A stretch of 64,000 bases of DNA, taken from positions 1-64,000 of the forward strand of contig CAXTJQ010000016.1 of assembly GCA_964244725.1 (NCBI GenBank). Direction: 5' to 3'. The stretch is from Kumtagia sp964244725. GTDB taxonomy: Bacteria > Pseudomonadota > Alphaproteobacteria > Rhizobiales > Rhizobiaceae. Position numbers and translations under genes: made by a program. Below are positions 1 through 9,106 of this stretch, piece by piece. A model generated the notes under the pieces. That model was not told the origin of the DNA and did not search any database. It saw only the letters and a program-made list of their open reading frames with translations. The stretch's first letter is position 1; each line of letters opens with the position of its first letter.

Positions 1-107
1 TGTTCTACGACGCGGACGGGAACATGGCCGGAGGCGTCGGCGCGATCAAGTTCGCCATGGTCGGCATCAATCTCGGCCTGACCAATGCGGATTTTGCCGT
101 GAGCTGA
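1..107 (+). CDS. RTX-type secreted protein, C-terminal fragment (5' end outside window)
   Basis: Only the last 34 codons are in the window, read from base 3 to a TGA at 105-107. The peptide has the FYDADGN and ADFAVS-type ending of hemolysin-type calcium-binding proteins secreted by type I systems. It closely resembles the end of the protein ending at 17334 (GGLFYDADGN ... ADFAIS), so the two are paralogs that bracket the tetritol catabolic cluster. The extreme C-terminus of such proteins normally carries the secretion signal. Substrate, size and domains of the rest cannot be seen. Confidence 0.7.
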   Translation, partial: FYDADGNMAGGVGAIKFAMVGINLGLTNADFAVS

Positions 108-182
108 CGATCGCCAAGCCGATCCGTGGTTAGAATTGGCGCTGCCCTCAACCGCTGGCCGCATTGATTCGGAAACACGCCA

Positions 183-1736
183 ATGCCCAGCCTGCTTGGG
201 ATCGACAACGGCCTGACAGTGACGAAGGCGGTGCTCTTCGACATCGACGGAACGCGGCTTGCGGTCGCGCGGCGACGGGTTCCGCAGTCTATGCCGCGCC
301 CGCGCTGGGTCGAACGCGACATGGCGGCGTTGTGGCGGGCCACCGCCGAGGCGATCGGCGAGACAATCGCGTCCAGCGGCAGGTCGGCGAGCGACATCAA
401 GGCCGTCGCCGCCACCGCGCACGAAGACGGTCTTTACCTTCTCGACAAGGACCGCCGGCCGCTCGGACCCGGCATTCTGTCGCTGGACAGCCGTGCGGGC
501 GACATAGTCGAACAATGGATGGCCGCCGGAGTGCTCGACGAGGCGCTCGCCCTGACAGGCCAGATGCCGCATGTCTCGGCGCCCTCCGCGCTGCTCGCCT
601 GGATCAAGCACGACGACCCCGGCCGATATGCGCGGATCGCTCATATCCTGTCGTGCAAGGACTGGCTGCGGTTCTGCCTCACCGGCGCGGTCGGCGCCGA
701 CTCGACCGAGGCCAGTACCTCGTTTACCGATGTAGGCACCCAGCTTTACTCGTCCCAGGCAATGCGCCTCTTCGGGCTCGAAGCGCTCATCTCGGCGCTG
801 CCGCCGGTCGCGCACTCCGCGGCGATCGCCGGCCTCATTACCGCCGAATCGGCAGCGCTGACGGGACTGGCCGAGGGAACGCCGGTCGCAACAGGGCTGC
901 ACGACGTGACGGCCTCCGCCCTCGGCATGGGCGCTCACGAGGACGGCGTGCTCAGCATCGTCGCGGGAACCTACTCGATCAACGAAGTGGTCTCGGCGCA
1001 GCCGAGGATCGACCGGCGCTGGCTGTGCCGCAACGCCATCGATGCCGGCCGCTGGAACAGCATGGCGATCTCGCCGGCGTCCACCGCAAACTACGACTGG
1101 TTCCTCGATACGCTCTGCGGATCGGAGCGGCACGCGGCGGATCGGAACGGGGTATCGATCCATGACCGGCTGGCGAGCGAAATCGCCGAGGCCCTCGAAC
1201 GGCCCTCGACCATTCTTTTCCACCCCTACCTCTTCGGATCGCCGCACGGCAATGCCGCCAGCGCGAGCTTTCTGGGCCTGCACGGATGGCACAATCGTGG
1301 CGACATGCTGAAAAGCGTGCTGGAAGGCATCGTCTTCAATCATCGCACGCATGTCGACGCGTTGCGCGGCGGTTTCGCCGTCGGCGAGGCGCGGCTGACC
1401 GGCGGCGGGTCGCGCAATCCGGCTTTCGCGCAGCTGTTCGCGGACGTGCTCGGCCTTCCGGTCACGGTCACATCCGCGGACGAGGCGGCGGCGCTCGGCG
1501 CGGCGCTGTGCGCCGGTACCGCCATCGGCGTATTCCCGTCGCCGCAGGCCGGCGCACGCGTCATCAGCAAACCCCTGCGCCGCTACCTGCCGGATGCGGC
1601 GCGCGGCGCCGTCCTCGATGAACGCTTTTTGCTCTACAAGCGCATTGCCGAAGCGCTCGGGCCGCTTTGGCCGGACATCGAAAGGCTCGCCGCGCCGCAA
1701 CGTCGCGTGAGCGTTTCGGCCGCTGAACAGAGCTGA
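183..1736 (+). CDS. FGGY-family carbohydrate kinase, second kinase of the tetritol cluster
   Basis: A 517-residue cytoplasmic sugar/polyol kinase of normal FGGY length. The N-terminal ATPase-fold motif DNGLTVTKAVLFD lies near residues 8-20. The probable catalytic base is Asp241 in GLHDVTASALG, and the adenosine-binding motif LTGGGSRNPAF lies near residue 406. It is clearly diverged from the better EryA match downstream (9107), so it probably phosphorylates a different alditol or ketose. It is followed 18 bases later by a GlpD-like flavin dehydrogenase, a kinase-then-dehydrogenase pair like eryA-eryB. Family assignment is solid; the substrate is unknown. The start is the ATG at 183, with little upstream space for alternatives. 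Confidence 0.85.
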   Translation: MPSLLGIDNGLTVTKAVLFDIDGTRLAVARRRVPQSMPRPRWVERDMAALWRATAEAIGETIASSGRSASDIKAVAATAHEDGLYLLDKDRRPLGPGILSLDSRAGDIVEQWMAAGVLDEALALTGQMPHVSAPSALLAWIKHDDPGRYARIAHILSCKDWLRFCLTGAVGADSTEASTSFTDVGTQLYSSQAMRLFGLEALISALPPVAHSAAIAGLITAESAALTGLAEGTPVATGLHDVTASALGMGAHEDGVLSIVAGTYSINEVVSAQPRIDRRWLCRNAIDAGRWNSMAISPASTANYDWFLDTLCGSERHAADRNGVSIHDRLASEIAEALERPSTILFHPYLFGSPHGNAASASFLGLHGWHNRGDMLKSVLEGIVFNHRTHVDALRGGFAVGEARLTGGGSRNPAFAQLFADVLGLPVTVTSADEAAALGAALCAGTAIGVFPSPQAGARVISKPLRRYLPDAARGAVLDERFLLYKRIAEALGPLWPDIERLAAPQRRVSVSAAEQS

Positions 1737-1754
1737 AATCGGGCATTGACCGGC

Positions 1755-3479
1755 ATGGCCACGAATTCATCCGCCGACACCGGCGCACCAGACGTTTCCG
1801 GCCGCCTGTGGGCGATTGCCGAACGGGGCGAGATCGACGTCGTCATCCTCGGCGCCGGCATCAACGGCGCGGGATTGTTTCGAGACCTGTGCGCACAGGG
1901 CGTCTCATGCCTCATCGTCGACAAGGCCGATTTCGGCTCCGGTACGAGCGCCGCTCCGTCGCGCCTCATCCACGGCGGACTCAAATATCTGGAGACCGGA
2001 GAGTTCGGCCTGGTTGCCCAGTCGACCCTGGAGCGCAATCTGCTGCTCAAGAACGCGCCGCATTTCGTTACCCCTTTGCCTACGATCATCCCGATTTTCT
2101 CATGGACGAAGGGCATTTGGGCTGCGCTGCGCACGCTTTTCGGCTCGAAAACCGCGCCGCGCGGCCGGGGCGCGCTCCTGATCAAGCTCGGCCTGATTAT
2201 CTACGATCTGTACGGTTCACGGCATCGCGCGATGCCGCGTCACACCCTCGTCGGCCGGCGGCGGGCGCTGCGCGGCATGCCCGCGCTGACCCAATCGATC
2301 GTGGCGACGGGCCTCTACTACGACGCCAGGATCAGTCAGCCGGAGCGTCTGGTGTTCGAACTTTTGACCGACGGAATGGAGGCGCATGCTGACTCCGCGG
2401 CGATGAGCTATACGGCGGTGCGGTCGTGTTCCAACGGCGTGCTCGCATTCGAGTCGGAACATGGCCGCGCCTTCACCGTCCGGCCCAGGCTGGTGGTCAA
2501 CGCCGCCGGCCCGTGGATCGACCACGTCAACGAAAGCCTGGGCAATCCTTCGCGGATGATCGGTGGCACAAAGGGTTCGCACATCTTGCTGAGGCACGAC
2601 GACCTGGTGCGCAGCCTCGATGGCCGTATGATCTATTTCGAAGCCAATGACGGCCGCGTCTGCCTCGTCTTCGGCCATCTCGGAAACGCGCTGGTCGGCT
2701 CGACCGACATCAAGGCCGACAATCCGGATTCCGTCCGCTGCGAAGCGGAAGAAGTGGAGTACCTGCTAAAAAGCCTGCGTGAACTGCTGCCCGGCATGAC
2801 TTTCGCCCGCGACCAGATCGTCTATGCCTACAGCGGCGTCAGGCCGCTGCCGGCCTCCGACGCTTCCGCTCCGGGGTTGATCAGTCGCGACCACTCCGCT
2901 CCGGTCATTGAACCGGTCGGCAACCGTCCGTTCCCGATTATTTCCCTGATCGGCGGCAAATGGACGACTTTTCGCGGGTTTGCGGAAGAGGTGGCCGATA
3001 CGGTCCTCGCCCGGCTGGGGCGTAAGCGCAAATCCTCGACGCGGTCTATGCCGATCGGTGGCGGCCGAGGCTTCCCTGCGGACGCCGCCGCGCGCTCGAA
3101 CTGGCTCGCGATGGCAAAGTCCGGGACCGGCCTAGACCGCGCAAGGCTCGACCAGCTTCTGTCGCGCTATGGAACCAAGGCGCTGCGGATCGCGCTTCAC
3201 GAAAGCCAGGCGACAGATCGTGCGGGCTTGCCGGACGCGATCGGCTACAGCCATGCCGAAATCGATTTCATCGCCCGTCACGAATCCGTAGTCCACCTCG
3301 CCGACATCGTGATGCGTCGAACGACGCTGGCGATCAACGGAAACCTGACCAGGCGAGACCTTCAGGCGATTGCATTGATCGCTGGCGATGCGCTCGGCTG
3401 GGACTCATTGCGCGTCGCCAGCGAGAGCGAGACGGTCGAGTCCATGCTTCGTGACGACCACGCGGTGCATTTGACCTGA
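1755..3479 (+). CDS. GlpD-like FAD-dependent (polyol-phosphate) dehydrogenase
   Basis: A 574-residue flavoprotein of the aerobic glycerol-3-phosphate dehydrogenase family, expected at the inner membrane and passing electrons to quinone. The FAD dinucleotide-binding motif VVILGAGINGAG sits near residues 32-43, followed by the conserved GLKYLETGEF segment and a C-terminal DAO_C-like domain. The long insertion around residues 120-150 is unlike the eryB product at 10663. It probably oxidises the product of the preceding kinase. An in-frame TTG at 1746 is an alternative start; the ATG at 1755 was preferred. Its true substrate (glycerol 3-phosphate, a tetritol phosphate or a pentitol phosphate) cannot be read from sequence. 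Confidence 0.8.
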   Translation: MATNSSADTGAPDVSGRLWAIAERGEIDVVILGAGINGAGLFRDLCAQGVSCLIVDKADFGSGTSAAPSRLIHGGLKYLETGEFGLVAQSTLERNLLLKNAPHFVTPLPTIIPIFSWTKGIWAALRTLFGSKTAPRGRGALLIKLGLIIYDLYGSRHRAMPRHTLVGRRRALRGMPALTQSIVATGLYYDARISQPERLVFELLTDGMEAHADSAAMSYTAVRSCSNGVLAFESEHGRAFTVRPRLVVNAAGPWIDHVNESLGNPSRMIGGTKGSHILLRHDDLVRSLDGRMIYFEANDGRVCLVFGHLGNALVGSTDIKADNPDSVRCEAEEVEYLLKSLRELLPGMTFARDQIVYAYSGVRPLPASDASAPGLISRDHSAPVIEPVGNRPFPIISLIGGKWTTFRGFAEEVADTVLARLGRKRKSSTRSMPIGGGRGFPADAAARSNWLAMAKSGTGLDRARLDQLLSRYGTKALRIALHESQATDRAGLPDAIGYSHAEIDFIARHESVVHLADIVMRRTTLAINGNLTRRDLQAIALIAGDALGWDSLRVASESETVESMLRDDHAVHLT

Positions 3480-3552
3480 CTGCCCCTCTTTATCCGACAA
3501 TCGACTGCCGATCGCAGCCGGCCACGCCGTGGATCGGCCAAAGGAAAGACGA

Positions 3553-3586
3553 TTGACAAGGCACTAGCGTTATGAAAATATTTTCA
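3553..3586 (+). promoter_or_regulatory. Promoter with perfect 14-bp palindromic operator upstream of the eryD-like gene
   Basis: A consensus -35 hexamer TTGACA lies at 3553-3558. About 18 bases downstream an AT-rich -10-like AATATT lies inside the perfect palindrome TGAAAATATTTTCA (3573-3586). The palindrome ends 36 bases before the regulator start. A repressor bound there would block the -10 element, which is the expected arrangement for autoregulation by the adjacent SorC-family protein and control of the whole downstream operon. The motifs are seen directly; the pairing with this regulator is inference. Confidence 0.6.
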
Positions 3587-3622
3587 CATAAAGATAATAA
3601 TATCATCTCGGGAGGAGATGGC

Positions 3623-4591
3623 ATGAAGTTGGGCGTTGCTATTGGCCGCGACCAGGACTCAAGCCTTTCGGCGCGGGCTGCATGGCTCCACTACGCAGGC
3701 GGCCTGACGCAGTCGCAGGTCGCCAAGCGACTGGGGGTCACCGATCTCAAGGCGCATCGGTTGATCGCCAAAGCCAACCAGGATGGCATGGTCCGGGTCT
3801 TCATCGACGGCGAGGTCGGCGAATGCGTCGAACTCGAGCAGCGGCTGACGACGGCCTATCGGCTCGACACTTGTGAAGTCGTGCCGGATTTCGATCAGGA
3901 CGACCTGCCGCTGCGGGCGCTCGGTCTGGCAGGGGCGAATTTCCTCAAGCGCGAAATCGACCGCGGCGAGGCCATGCTGATCGGTGTAGGGCACGGTCGC
4001 ACGCTGGCGGCCGGTATCGAAGCTCTGCCGCGCACCCCGGCCGCCCACATTCGTTTCGTCTCGCTACTTGGCGGCCTGACGCGCAGATTTGCCGCCAATC
4101 CGCATGATGTCATCCACCGGCTTACCGAACGGACCGGCGCGCAGGCCTATGTGATGCCCGTTCCTTTCGTGGCCAACACGGAGGAGGATCGCGAAACCAT
4201 GCTGAGCCAGCGCGGCGTCAACGACGTTTTCGATCTTGCCGGACGGGCCGACCTGATGTTCGTGGGCATCGGCACCACCGAGCGCGAGGCGTCGATGGTC
4301 GCGACCGGCATGATCGAGCACTCCGAGATCGACGACGTGAAGCGCGATGGCGGCGCCGGCGAATTGCTGGGCCATTTCTTCGACGATGCCGGCCGGGCCG
4401 TCGAGACCGCGCTCTCCAAGCGCATCCTGGCGCTTTCGCGCGACCAGTTGAAGGACCGCCGCATCGTGGCCGTTGCCGGCGGCGAAGTGAAAATCCGCGC
4501 CATCAAGGCCGTCCTCGAAAGCCGCTTCCTGAACGGCCTGATCACGGACGAGCGGACGGCGCGGGCGCTGGTCGAAAAGAGCCCGTCATGA
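3623..4591 (+). CDS. eryD: SorC/DeoR-type transcriptional regulator, EryD-like
   Basis: A 322-residue regulator with an N-terminal helix-turn-helix (GGLTQSQVAKRLGVTDLKAH, about residues 25-45) and a SorC-type sugar-binding domain for the remainder (GVGHGRTLAAG, FVGIGTTE, VAVAGG motifs). EryD of Brucella is the erythritol-responsive repressor of the ery operon, and this gene heads the corresponding operon here. The start is placed at ATG 3623 because GGAGGA at 3611-3616 sits six bases ahead; an in-frame ATG at 3572 lies inside the operator palindrome and is unlikely. The effector is probably a tetritol or its phosphate (inference). Confidence 0.82.
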   Translation: MKLGVAIGRDQDSSLSARAAWLHYAGGLTQSQVAKRLGVTDLKAHRLIAKANQDGMVRVFIDGEVGECVELEQRLTTAYRLDTCEVVPDFDQDDLPLRALGLAGANFLKREIDRGEAMLIGVGHGRTLAAGIEALPRTPAAHIRFVSLLGGLTRRFAANPHDVIHRLTERTGAQAYVMPVPFVANTEEDRETMLSQRGVNDVFDLAGRADLMFVGIGTTEREASMVATGMIEHSEIDDVKRDGGAGELLGHFFDDAGRAVETALSKRILALSRDQLKDRRIVAVAGGEVKIRAIKAVLESRFLNGLITDERTARALVEKSPS

Positions 4592-4634
4592 AGCCGAGCC
4601 GGCCTGAAATACATGCCGTCGCCGGAGGCCGGCC

Positions 4635-5291
4635 GTGAGTTCGCCGGTCGCCGCAACGGTGAGGAAGAAGAAGCGTCCCGGTTTCCGCAGGCTGACGATC
4701 GCGGCGGCGATCGCGATCCTGTTCGCCGCGATGGCGCTCGACACGAGAACCGTCGGCGTCGGATCGAGCGAGGACGCGCGGAACACGGTCTTCTCGGCGG
4801 AGGAATACGGCAAGGCGACCTTCCCGAAAGTACAGACCGAAATCGAGGCGCGCGCCGTCGACGCGATGGCCCTGGCGACGGCGATCGCCGCCGACCGCAA
4901 GGCGGCCGAGACGCAATATGGCGTGGGCGAAGGCATCGGGCCGGTCATGTCTGTGAAGTTCAACGGTGTCGTGGGCGAAGGAAAATCGGGCATCTACAAG
5001 GTCGCGGTCGACGGCCTGCCCGACAATCTGCTCCTCCGGGTGCAGACCGGACCGGCCATCAACGGCACCGAACTGAGGGATGCGACCGGCTCGATCGCTT
5101 TCGGGCAATTCACCAACCAGATCGAGTATCAGGATGCCGGATCGGCGCTGAACAACGAGATGAAGAGGCAAGTTCTCTCGACAATCGATACGACCGCCCT
5201 AACCGGCAAAACGATTTCCGTCGTCGGCGCGTTCAAGCTGATCAATCCGAAAAGCTGGCTGGTCACGCCGGTCAGACTGAGCGTCCAATGA
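4635..5291 (+). CDS. DUF2291 family periplasmic/membrane-anchored protein
   Basis: A 218-residue protein with a basic N-terminus, one hydrophobic segment (about residues 19-35) acting as signal or anchor, and a soluble domain matching the DUF2291 pattern. These proteins are regularly encoded beside ribose-type ABC importers; their role is not established. Start is GTG 4635, supported by GGAGG at 4624-4628. Its stop overlaps the start of the ATPase gene (ATGA at 5288-5291), showing translational coupling. Membership rests on pattern and context. Confidence 0.7.
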   Translation: MSSPVAATVRKKKRPGFRRLTIAAAIAILFAAMALDTRTVGVGSSEDARNTVFSAEEYGKATFPKVQTEIEARAVDAMALATAIAADRKAAETQYGVGEGIGPVMSVKFNGVVGEGKSGIYKVAVDGLPDNLLLRVQTGPAINGTELRDATGSIAFGQFTNQIEYQDAGSALNNEMKRQVLSTIDTTALTGKTISVVGAFKLINPKSWLVTPVRLSVQ

Positions 5292-6829
5292 CGTCGCCCA
5301 TGTCCTTCCCGGCGCACGCCGGCGATGCTGTTCTCGCGGCGCGCGACGTCGACAAATCTTATGGCGGCATCCAGGCGCTGAAAGGCGTCAATTTCGACAT
5401 CCGTCGCGGCAAGGTCACGACCCTGTTCGGCGAAAACGGCGCCGGTAAGTCGACGCTGATGAAAATCCTGTCCGGCGTGGTCGCGCCCACATCCGGCGAG
5501 ATCCTGCTCGACGGCGCTCGCGTGCATTTCGCGTCCGCCGCCGATGCGCGCGATCGCGGCATTTCGATCATCCATCAGGAACTCAGCCTCGCGCCCAACC
5601 TCAGCGTGCGCGACAACATCTTCATGGGCCGCGAGCTGCGCGGAAGCCTCGGCATCGACTACGCGCAAGAGGCCCGCCAGGCGCGCGCCCTGATGGCGGA
5701 TCTCGAGGAAGACATCGATCCCATGACCCTGGTCGAGGACCTGCGGCTCGGGCAGCAGCAGATCGTCGAGATCGCGCGCGCTCTTTCCGTCGATTCGCGC
5801 ATCCTGATCATGGACGAGCCGACCTCGGCGCTCAGCGCGACCGAAGTCGAGGTGCTCTTCAAGGTCATCCGCGACCTGACCGGCCGCGGCGTTTCGATCG
5901 TCTACATCTCGCATCATCTGGAAGAGGCGCTGCAGATCACCGACTACGCCGTGGTTTTGCGCGATGGGACCATCACCGCGACCGCCGAGGCGAAGGACAT
6001 CGACCTCGAATGGATCGTGCGCAACATGGTGGGCGAGAATTTCGACCTCGGCTCGCCACCCGCCGGCTATGCGTTCGGCGATGTCGCGCTTTCGATCGAC
6101 GATGTCAGCGTCGGCGACCCGGCCCGGCCCGGCCACCTCGTCGTCGATCATCTGTCGCTCGACGTGCGGGCCGGCGAGATCGTCTGCATCTACGGCCTGA
6201 TGGGCGCCGGGCGAACCGAACTGCTGGAAGCGGTCGCCGGCCGCGTGCCGATGGCTGGCGGGCGGGCGCTCCTGGAAGGCGAGGATGTCGCAAGCCTGAG
6301 CATCGGCCAGCGTATCGCCAAGGGGCTCGTCCTCGTTCCGGAGGACCGCCAGCGCGACGGGCTGGTCCAGACCATGAACGTGGGCCGCAATCTGTCTCTC
6401 GCCAGCATCGAAGCCTTCGCCAGGGGGCTGTTCCTGTCGCGTTCGAGAGAACGTGCGTTGATCGACGACTCGATTCGCAAGGTCACCATCAAGACCGCTG
6501 GAGGAAACGCGATGATCGGGTCGCTTTCAGGCGGCAACCAGCAGAAGGTCGTGATCGGCAAGATGCTGACGACCGACCCGAAGGTCATTCTTCTCGACGA
6601 GCCCAGCCGCGGCATCGATGTCGGCGCCAAGGCCGAAGTGTTCCGGCTGCTCGGCGAGCGCGCCGCGCAGGGGCTGGCGGTGGTGTTTTCCACGTCCGAA
6701 GTGTCCGAATGCCTGAGCATCGCGCACCGCATCGTGGTGATGCGCCGCGGCAGGATTTCGGCGGAGTTCGGCATGGACGTCACCAAGGAACGGGTCATGG
6801 CCGCCTCCGGCGAAGCCATGGTCGCATGA
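5288..6829 (+). CDS. eryE: Sugar (erythritol) ABC importer ATP-binding protein, RbsA-like, tandem NBD
   Basis: A 513-residue protein with two nucleotide-binding domains, energising import from the cytoplasmic face. NBD1 has Walker A GENGAGKST (about residue 50), a degenerate signature RLGQQQIVEIAR and Walker B LIMDEPTSAL. NBD2 has a degenerate P-loop GLMGAGRTEL, an intact signature LSGGNQQKVVIGK and LLDEPSRGID, the usual RbsA-type asymmetry. It overlaps the DUF2291 gene by four bases and the permease gene by four bases. Erythritol specificity is inferred from the operon and matches the eryEFG importers of rhizobia. Confidence 0.85.
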   Translation: MTSPMSFPAHAGDAVLAARDVDKSYGGIQALKGVNFDIRRGKVTTLFGENGAGKSTLMKILSGVVAPTSGEILLDGARVHFASAADARDRGISIIHQELSLAPNLSVRDNIFMGRELRGSLGIDYAQEARQARALMADLEEDIDPMTLVEDLRLGQQQIVEIARALSVDSRILIMDEPTSALSATEVEVLFKVIRDLTGRGVSIVYISHHLEEALQITDYAVVLRDGTITATAEAKDIDLEWIVRNMVGENFDLGSPPAGYAFGDVALSIDDVSVGDPARPGHLVVDHLSLDVRAGEIVCIYGLMGAGRTELLEAVAGRVPMAGGRALLEGEDVASLSIGQRIAKGLVLVPEDRQRDGLVQTMNVGRNLSLASIEAFARGLFLSRSRERALIDDSIRKVTIKTAGGNAMIGSLSGGNQQKVVIGKMLTTDPKVILLDEPSRGIDVGAKAEVFRLLGERAAQGLAVVFSTSEVSECLSIAHRIVVMRRGRISAEFGMDVTKERVMAASGEAMVA

Positions 6830-7977
6830 TGGGTGGAAAGCGGGGGCCGTGCGTGAGCGACAGCAGCCAAACCATAAGAAGTTCTAGGCTGGACGGATTT
6901 GACCTGGCCAAGCTGCTGCTCGAGGGCAGGGCGTTCTTCGCGCTGATCGTGATCGTCATCACCTTCTCGATGCTCTCGCCCTACTATTTCTCTGTCAACA
7001 ACTTCCTGACGATGGCGTCCCACGTCGCCATCTTCGGAATCCTCGCGATCGGCATGTTGTTGGTGATCCTCAACGGCGGCATCGACCTGTCGGTCGGTTC
7101 GACGCTCGGCCTCGCGGGCGTGGTCTCCGGCTTCCTGATGCAGGGCGTGACGCTGAACCTGTTCGGCGTGATCCTCTACCCGCCGGTCTGGGTCGTCTCC
7201 GTCCTGGCCTGCATGCTGGGCGCGGCCGTCGGCCTCATCAACGGCGTATTGATCGCCCGCTTCAAGGTTCCGGCTTTCGTCGCCACGCTCGGCGTGATGT
7301 ACATGGCGCGCGGTCTGGCGCTGCTGATGACCAACGGCCTCACCTACAACAATCTCGGCGGCAAGCCCGAACTGGGCAACACCGGTTTCGACGCGCTCGG
7401 CTTCGACCGCCTGCTCGGCGTGCCGACCGGCGTGGTCGTCCTGGCGGTGATAGCGCTGCTCGCCAGCCTCGTGCTCAACCGCACGGCCTTTGGCCGCTGG
7501 CTCTACGCGTCCGGCGGCAACGAGCGCGCCGCCGAACTGTCTGGCGTGCCGGTCAAGACCGTTCAAGTCTCCGTCTATGTGCTGTCGGGTATTTGCGCGG
7601 CGGTCGCGGGCCTTATCCTGTCGTCGCAGCTGACCTCGGCGGGTCCGACTGCCGGGACCACTTACGAACTGACCGCGATCGCCGCCGTCGTCATCGGCGG
7701 CGCGGCGCTGACCGGAGGGCGCGGCAACATCCGCGGCACGCTGCTCGGGGCCTTCGTCATCGGTTTCCTGTCCGACGGTCTGGTCATCATCGGCATTTCT
7801 TCCTATTGGCAGACAGTCTTCACCGGCGCGGTCATCGTGCTCGCGGTGCTGCTCAACGCTGTCAAGTATCGCAGCCGCGTCAAGCTACCCGGCAAGACCG
7901 GCGGCCAACTCGCTTCTCCGCAACTGTCGGGCAAGGTCAAAACGGCCAACCCGATCGACGGGAAGACTGCCGGCTGA
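6826..7977 (+). CDS. eryF: Sugar (erythritol) ABC importer permease, RbsC-like
   Basis: A 383-residue hydrophobic protein with about ten membrane segments and the signature region of ribose-type permeases (GILAIGMLLVILNGGIDLSV, about residues 68-87; GGAALTGGRGNIRGTLLGA in the C-terminal half). It forms the transmembrane channel with the tandem ATPase encoded just upstream. ATG 6826 overlaps the stop of the ATPase gene; ATG 6829 and GTG 6853 are alternative in-frame starts. The C-terminal 35 residues form a polar cytoplasmic tail. Confidence 0.85.
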   Translation: MMGGKRGPCVSDSSQTIRSSRLDGFDLAKLLLEGRAFFALIVIVITFSMLSPYYFSVNNFLTMASHVAIFGILAIGMLLVILNGGIDLSVGSTLGLAGVVSGFLMQGVTLNLFGVILYPPVWVVSVLACMLGAAVGLINGVLIARFKVPAFVATLGVMYMARGLALLMTNGLTYNNLGGKPELGNTGFDALGFDRLLGVPTGVVVLAVIALLASLVLNRTAFGRWLYASGGNERAAELSGVPVKTVQVSVYVLSGICAAVAGLILSSQLTSAGPTAGTTYELTAIAAVVIGGAALTGGRGNIRGTLLGAFVIGFLSDGLVIIGISSYWQTVFTGAVIVLAVLLNAVKYRSRVKLPGKTGGQLASPQLSGKVKTANPIDGKTAG

Positions 7978-8015
7978 CCGGCAGCGACATCAACCACGAC
8001 AAGGAGGAAACACAC

Positions 8016-8957
8016 ATGCATATGAAATTCAAAGGGCTCCTGGCCGCGGCCATGCTCACCGGCTTCGCCTCGGTCGCGTCCGCCGAAGGCCTGATCTCGA
8101 TAATCGTGACGGATCCCGCCAACCCTTACTGGCTGACCGAGGGCAACGTGGCCAAGGCCGAGGCCGAGAAGCTCGGCTACACGGCCAATGTCGGCGCGCA
8201 CAAGGGCGACACCAACACGGAAAGCAACCTGATCGACACCGCCATCACCAACAAATCGGTGGCGATCATCCTCGATCCTGCCAACGCCAGCGGCTCTGTC
8301 GGCGCGGTGAAGAAGGCTATCGCCGCCAACATCCCGGTCATACTGGTCAATGCCGAAATCAACGAGGAAGGGCTCGCCAAGGCGCAACTCGTGTCCAACA
8401 ATGCACAGGGCGCGGCGCTCGGCGCACAGCAATGGGTCGCGGACGTCGGCGAAAAGGGCAAGTTCGTCGAACTCGTCGGCGCTCCATCCGACAACAATGC
8501 GGCGACGCGCTCCAACGGCTACCAGACCGTCATCAGCCAGTATCCGGACCTTGAGAAGGTCGGCTCGCAGGTCGCCAACTGGGATCGCACCCAAGGCCAC
8601 GACAAGATGCAGAGCATGTTGCAGGCCAATCCCGACATCGTCGCCGTGATCAGCGGCAATGACGAGATGGCGCTCGGCGCCATCGCGGCGCTCAAGGAAG
8701 CCGGCAAGCTCGAAGGCATCAAGGTCGGCGGCTTCGACGGCTCGCCGGACGCGGTGGCGGCCATCAAGGCGGGCGAATTGCAGTACAGCGTCCTCCAGCC
8801 GGTCGCTGTCTTTTCGGCGAAGGCTGTCCAGCAGGCCGACTCGTTCATCAAGACGGGAGCGACCGGCGCGGCGACCGAGAAGCAGTTGTTCGACTGCCTC
8901 CTCATCACCAAGGACAACCTCGACAAGTACACCGCTCCGTTCACCCTTTCGGAGTGA
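8016..8957 (+). CDS. eryG: Sugar (erythritol) ABC importer periplasmic binding protein, RbsB-like
   Basis: A 313-residue secreted protein with a signal peptide (MHMKFKGLLAAAMLTGFASV, cleavage likely after the following ASA at about residue 24) and a Peripla_BP_4/RbsB fold (IIVTDPANPYW near the mature N-terminus, SGNDEMALGAIAAL in the hinge-proximal region). Ribosome binding is excellent (AAGGAGG at 8001-8007). It delivers ligand to the upstream permease and ATPase. A strong stem-loop follows its stop codon at 8964-8994. Confidence 0.85.
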   Translation: MHMKFKGLLAAAMLTGFASVASAEGLISIIVTDPANPYWLTEGNVAKAEAEKLGYTANVGAHKGDTNTESNLIDTAITNKSVAIILDPANASGSVGAVKKAIAANIPVILVNAEINEEGLAKAQLVSNNAQGAALGAQQWVADVGEKGKFVELVGAPSDNNAATRSNGYQTVISQYPDLEKVGSQVANWDRTQGHDKMQSMLQANPDIVAVISGNDEMALGAIAALKEAGKLEGIKVGGFDGSPDAVAAIKAGELQYSVLQPVAVFSAKAVQQADSFIKTGATGAATEKQLFDCLLITKDNLDKYTAPFTLSE

Positions 8958-8963
8958 GGCATC

Positions 8964-8994
8964 GACGGGGGGCATCCCGCGGATGCTCCCCGTC
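8964..8994. other. Intercistronic stem-loop downstream of eryG-like gene
   Basis: Bases 8964-8977 pair with 8981-8994 over 14 positions with one G-U pair and a CGC loop. No T-run follows, so it is probably an mRNA-stabilising or partial attenuation structure rather than a full terminator. It separates the importer genes from eryA in the 149-base gap 8958-9106, which otherwise shows no gene. Confidence 0.6.
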
Positions 8995-9106
8995 ACCCTG
9001 GATGCGGGGACGAAACCGAGGATCGGCGTGCAGATGCGAGCTCCAGGGTTACCCATCCCGGCAAGGCGGCGACCAACGCTGTCGGTCGCAGCATGGGCGC
9101 TTTGAT

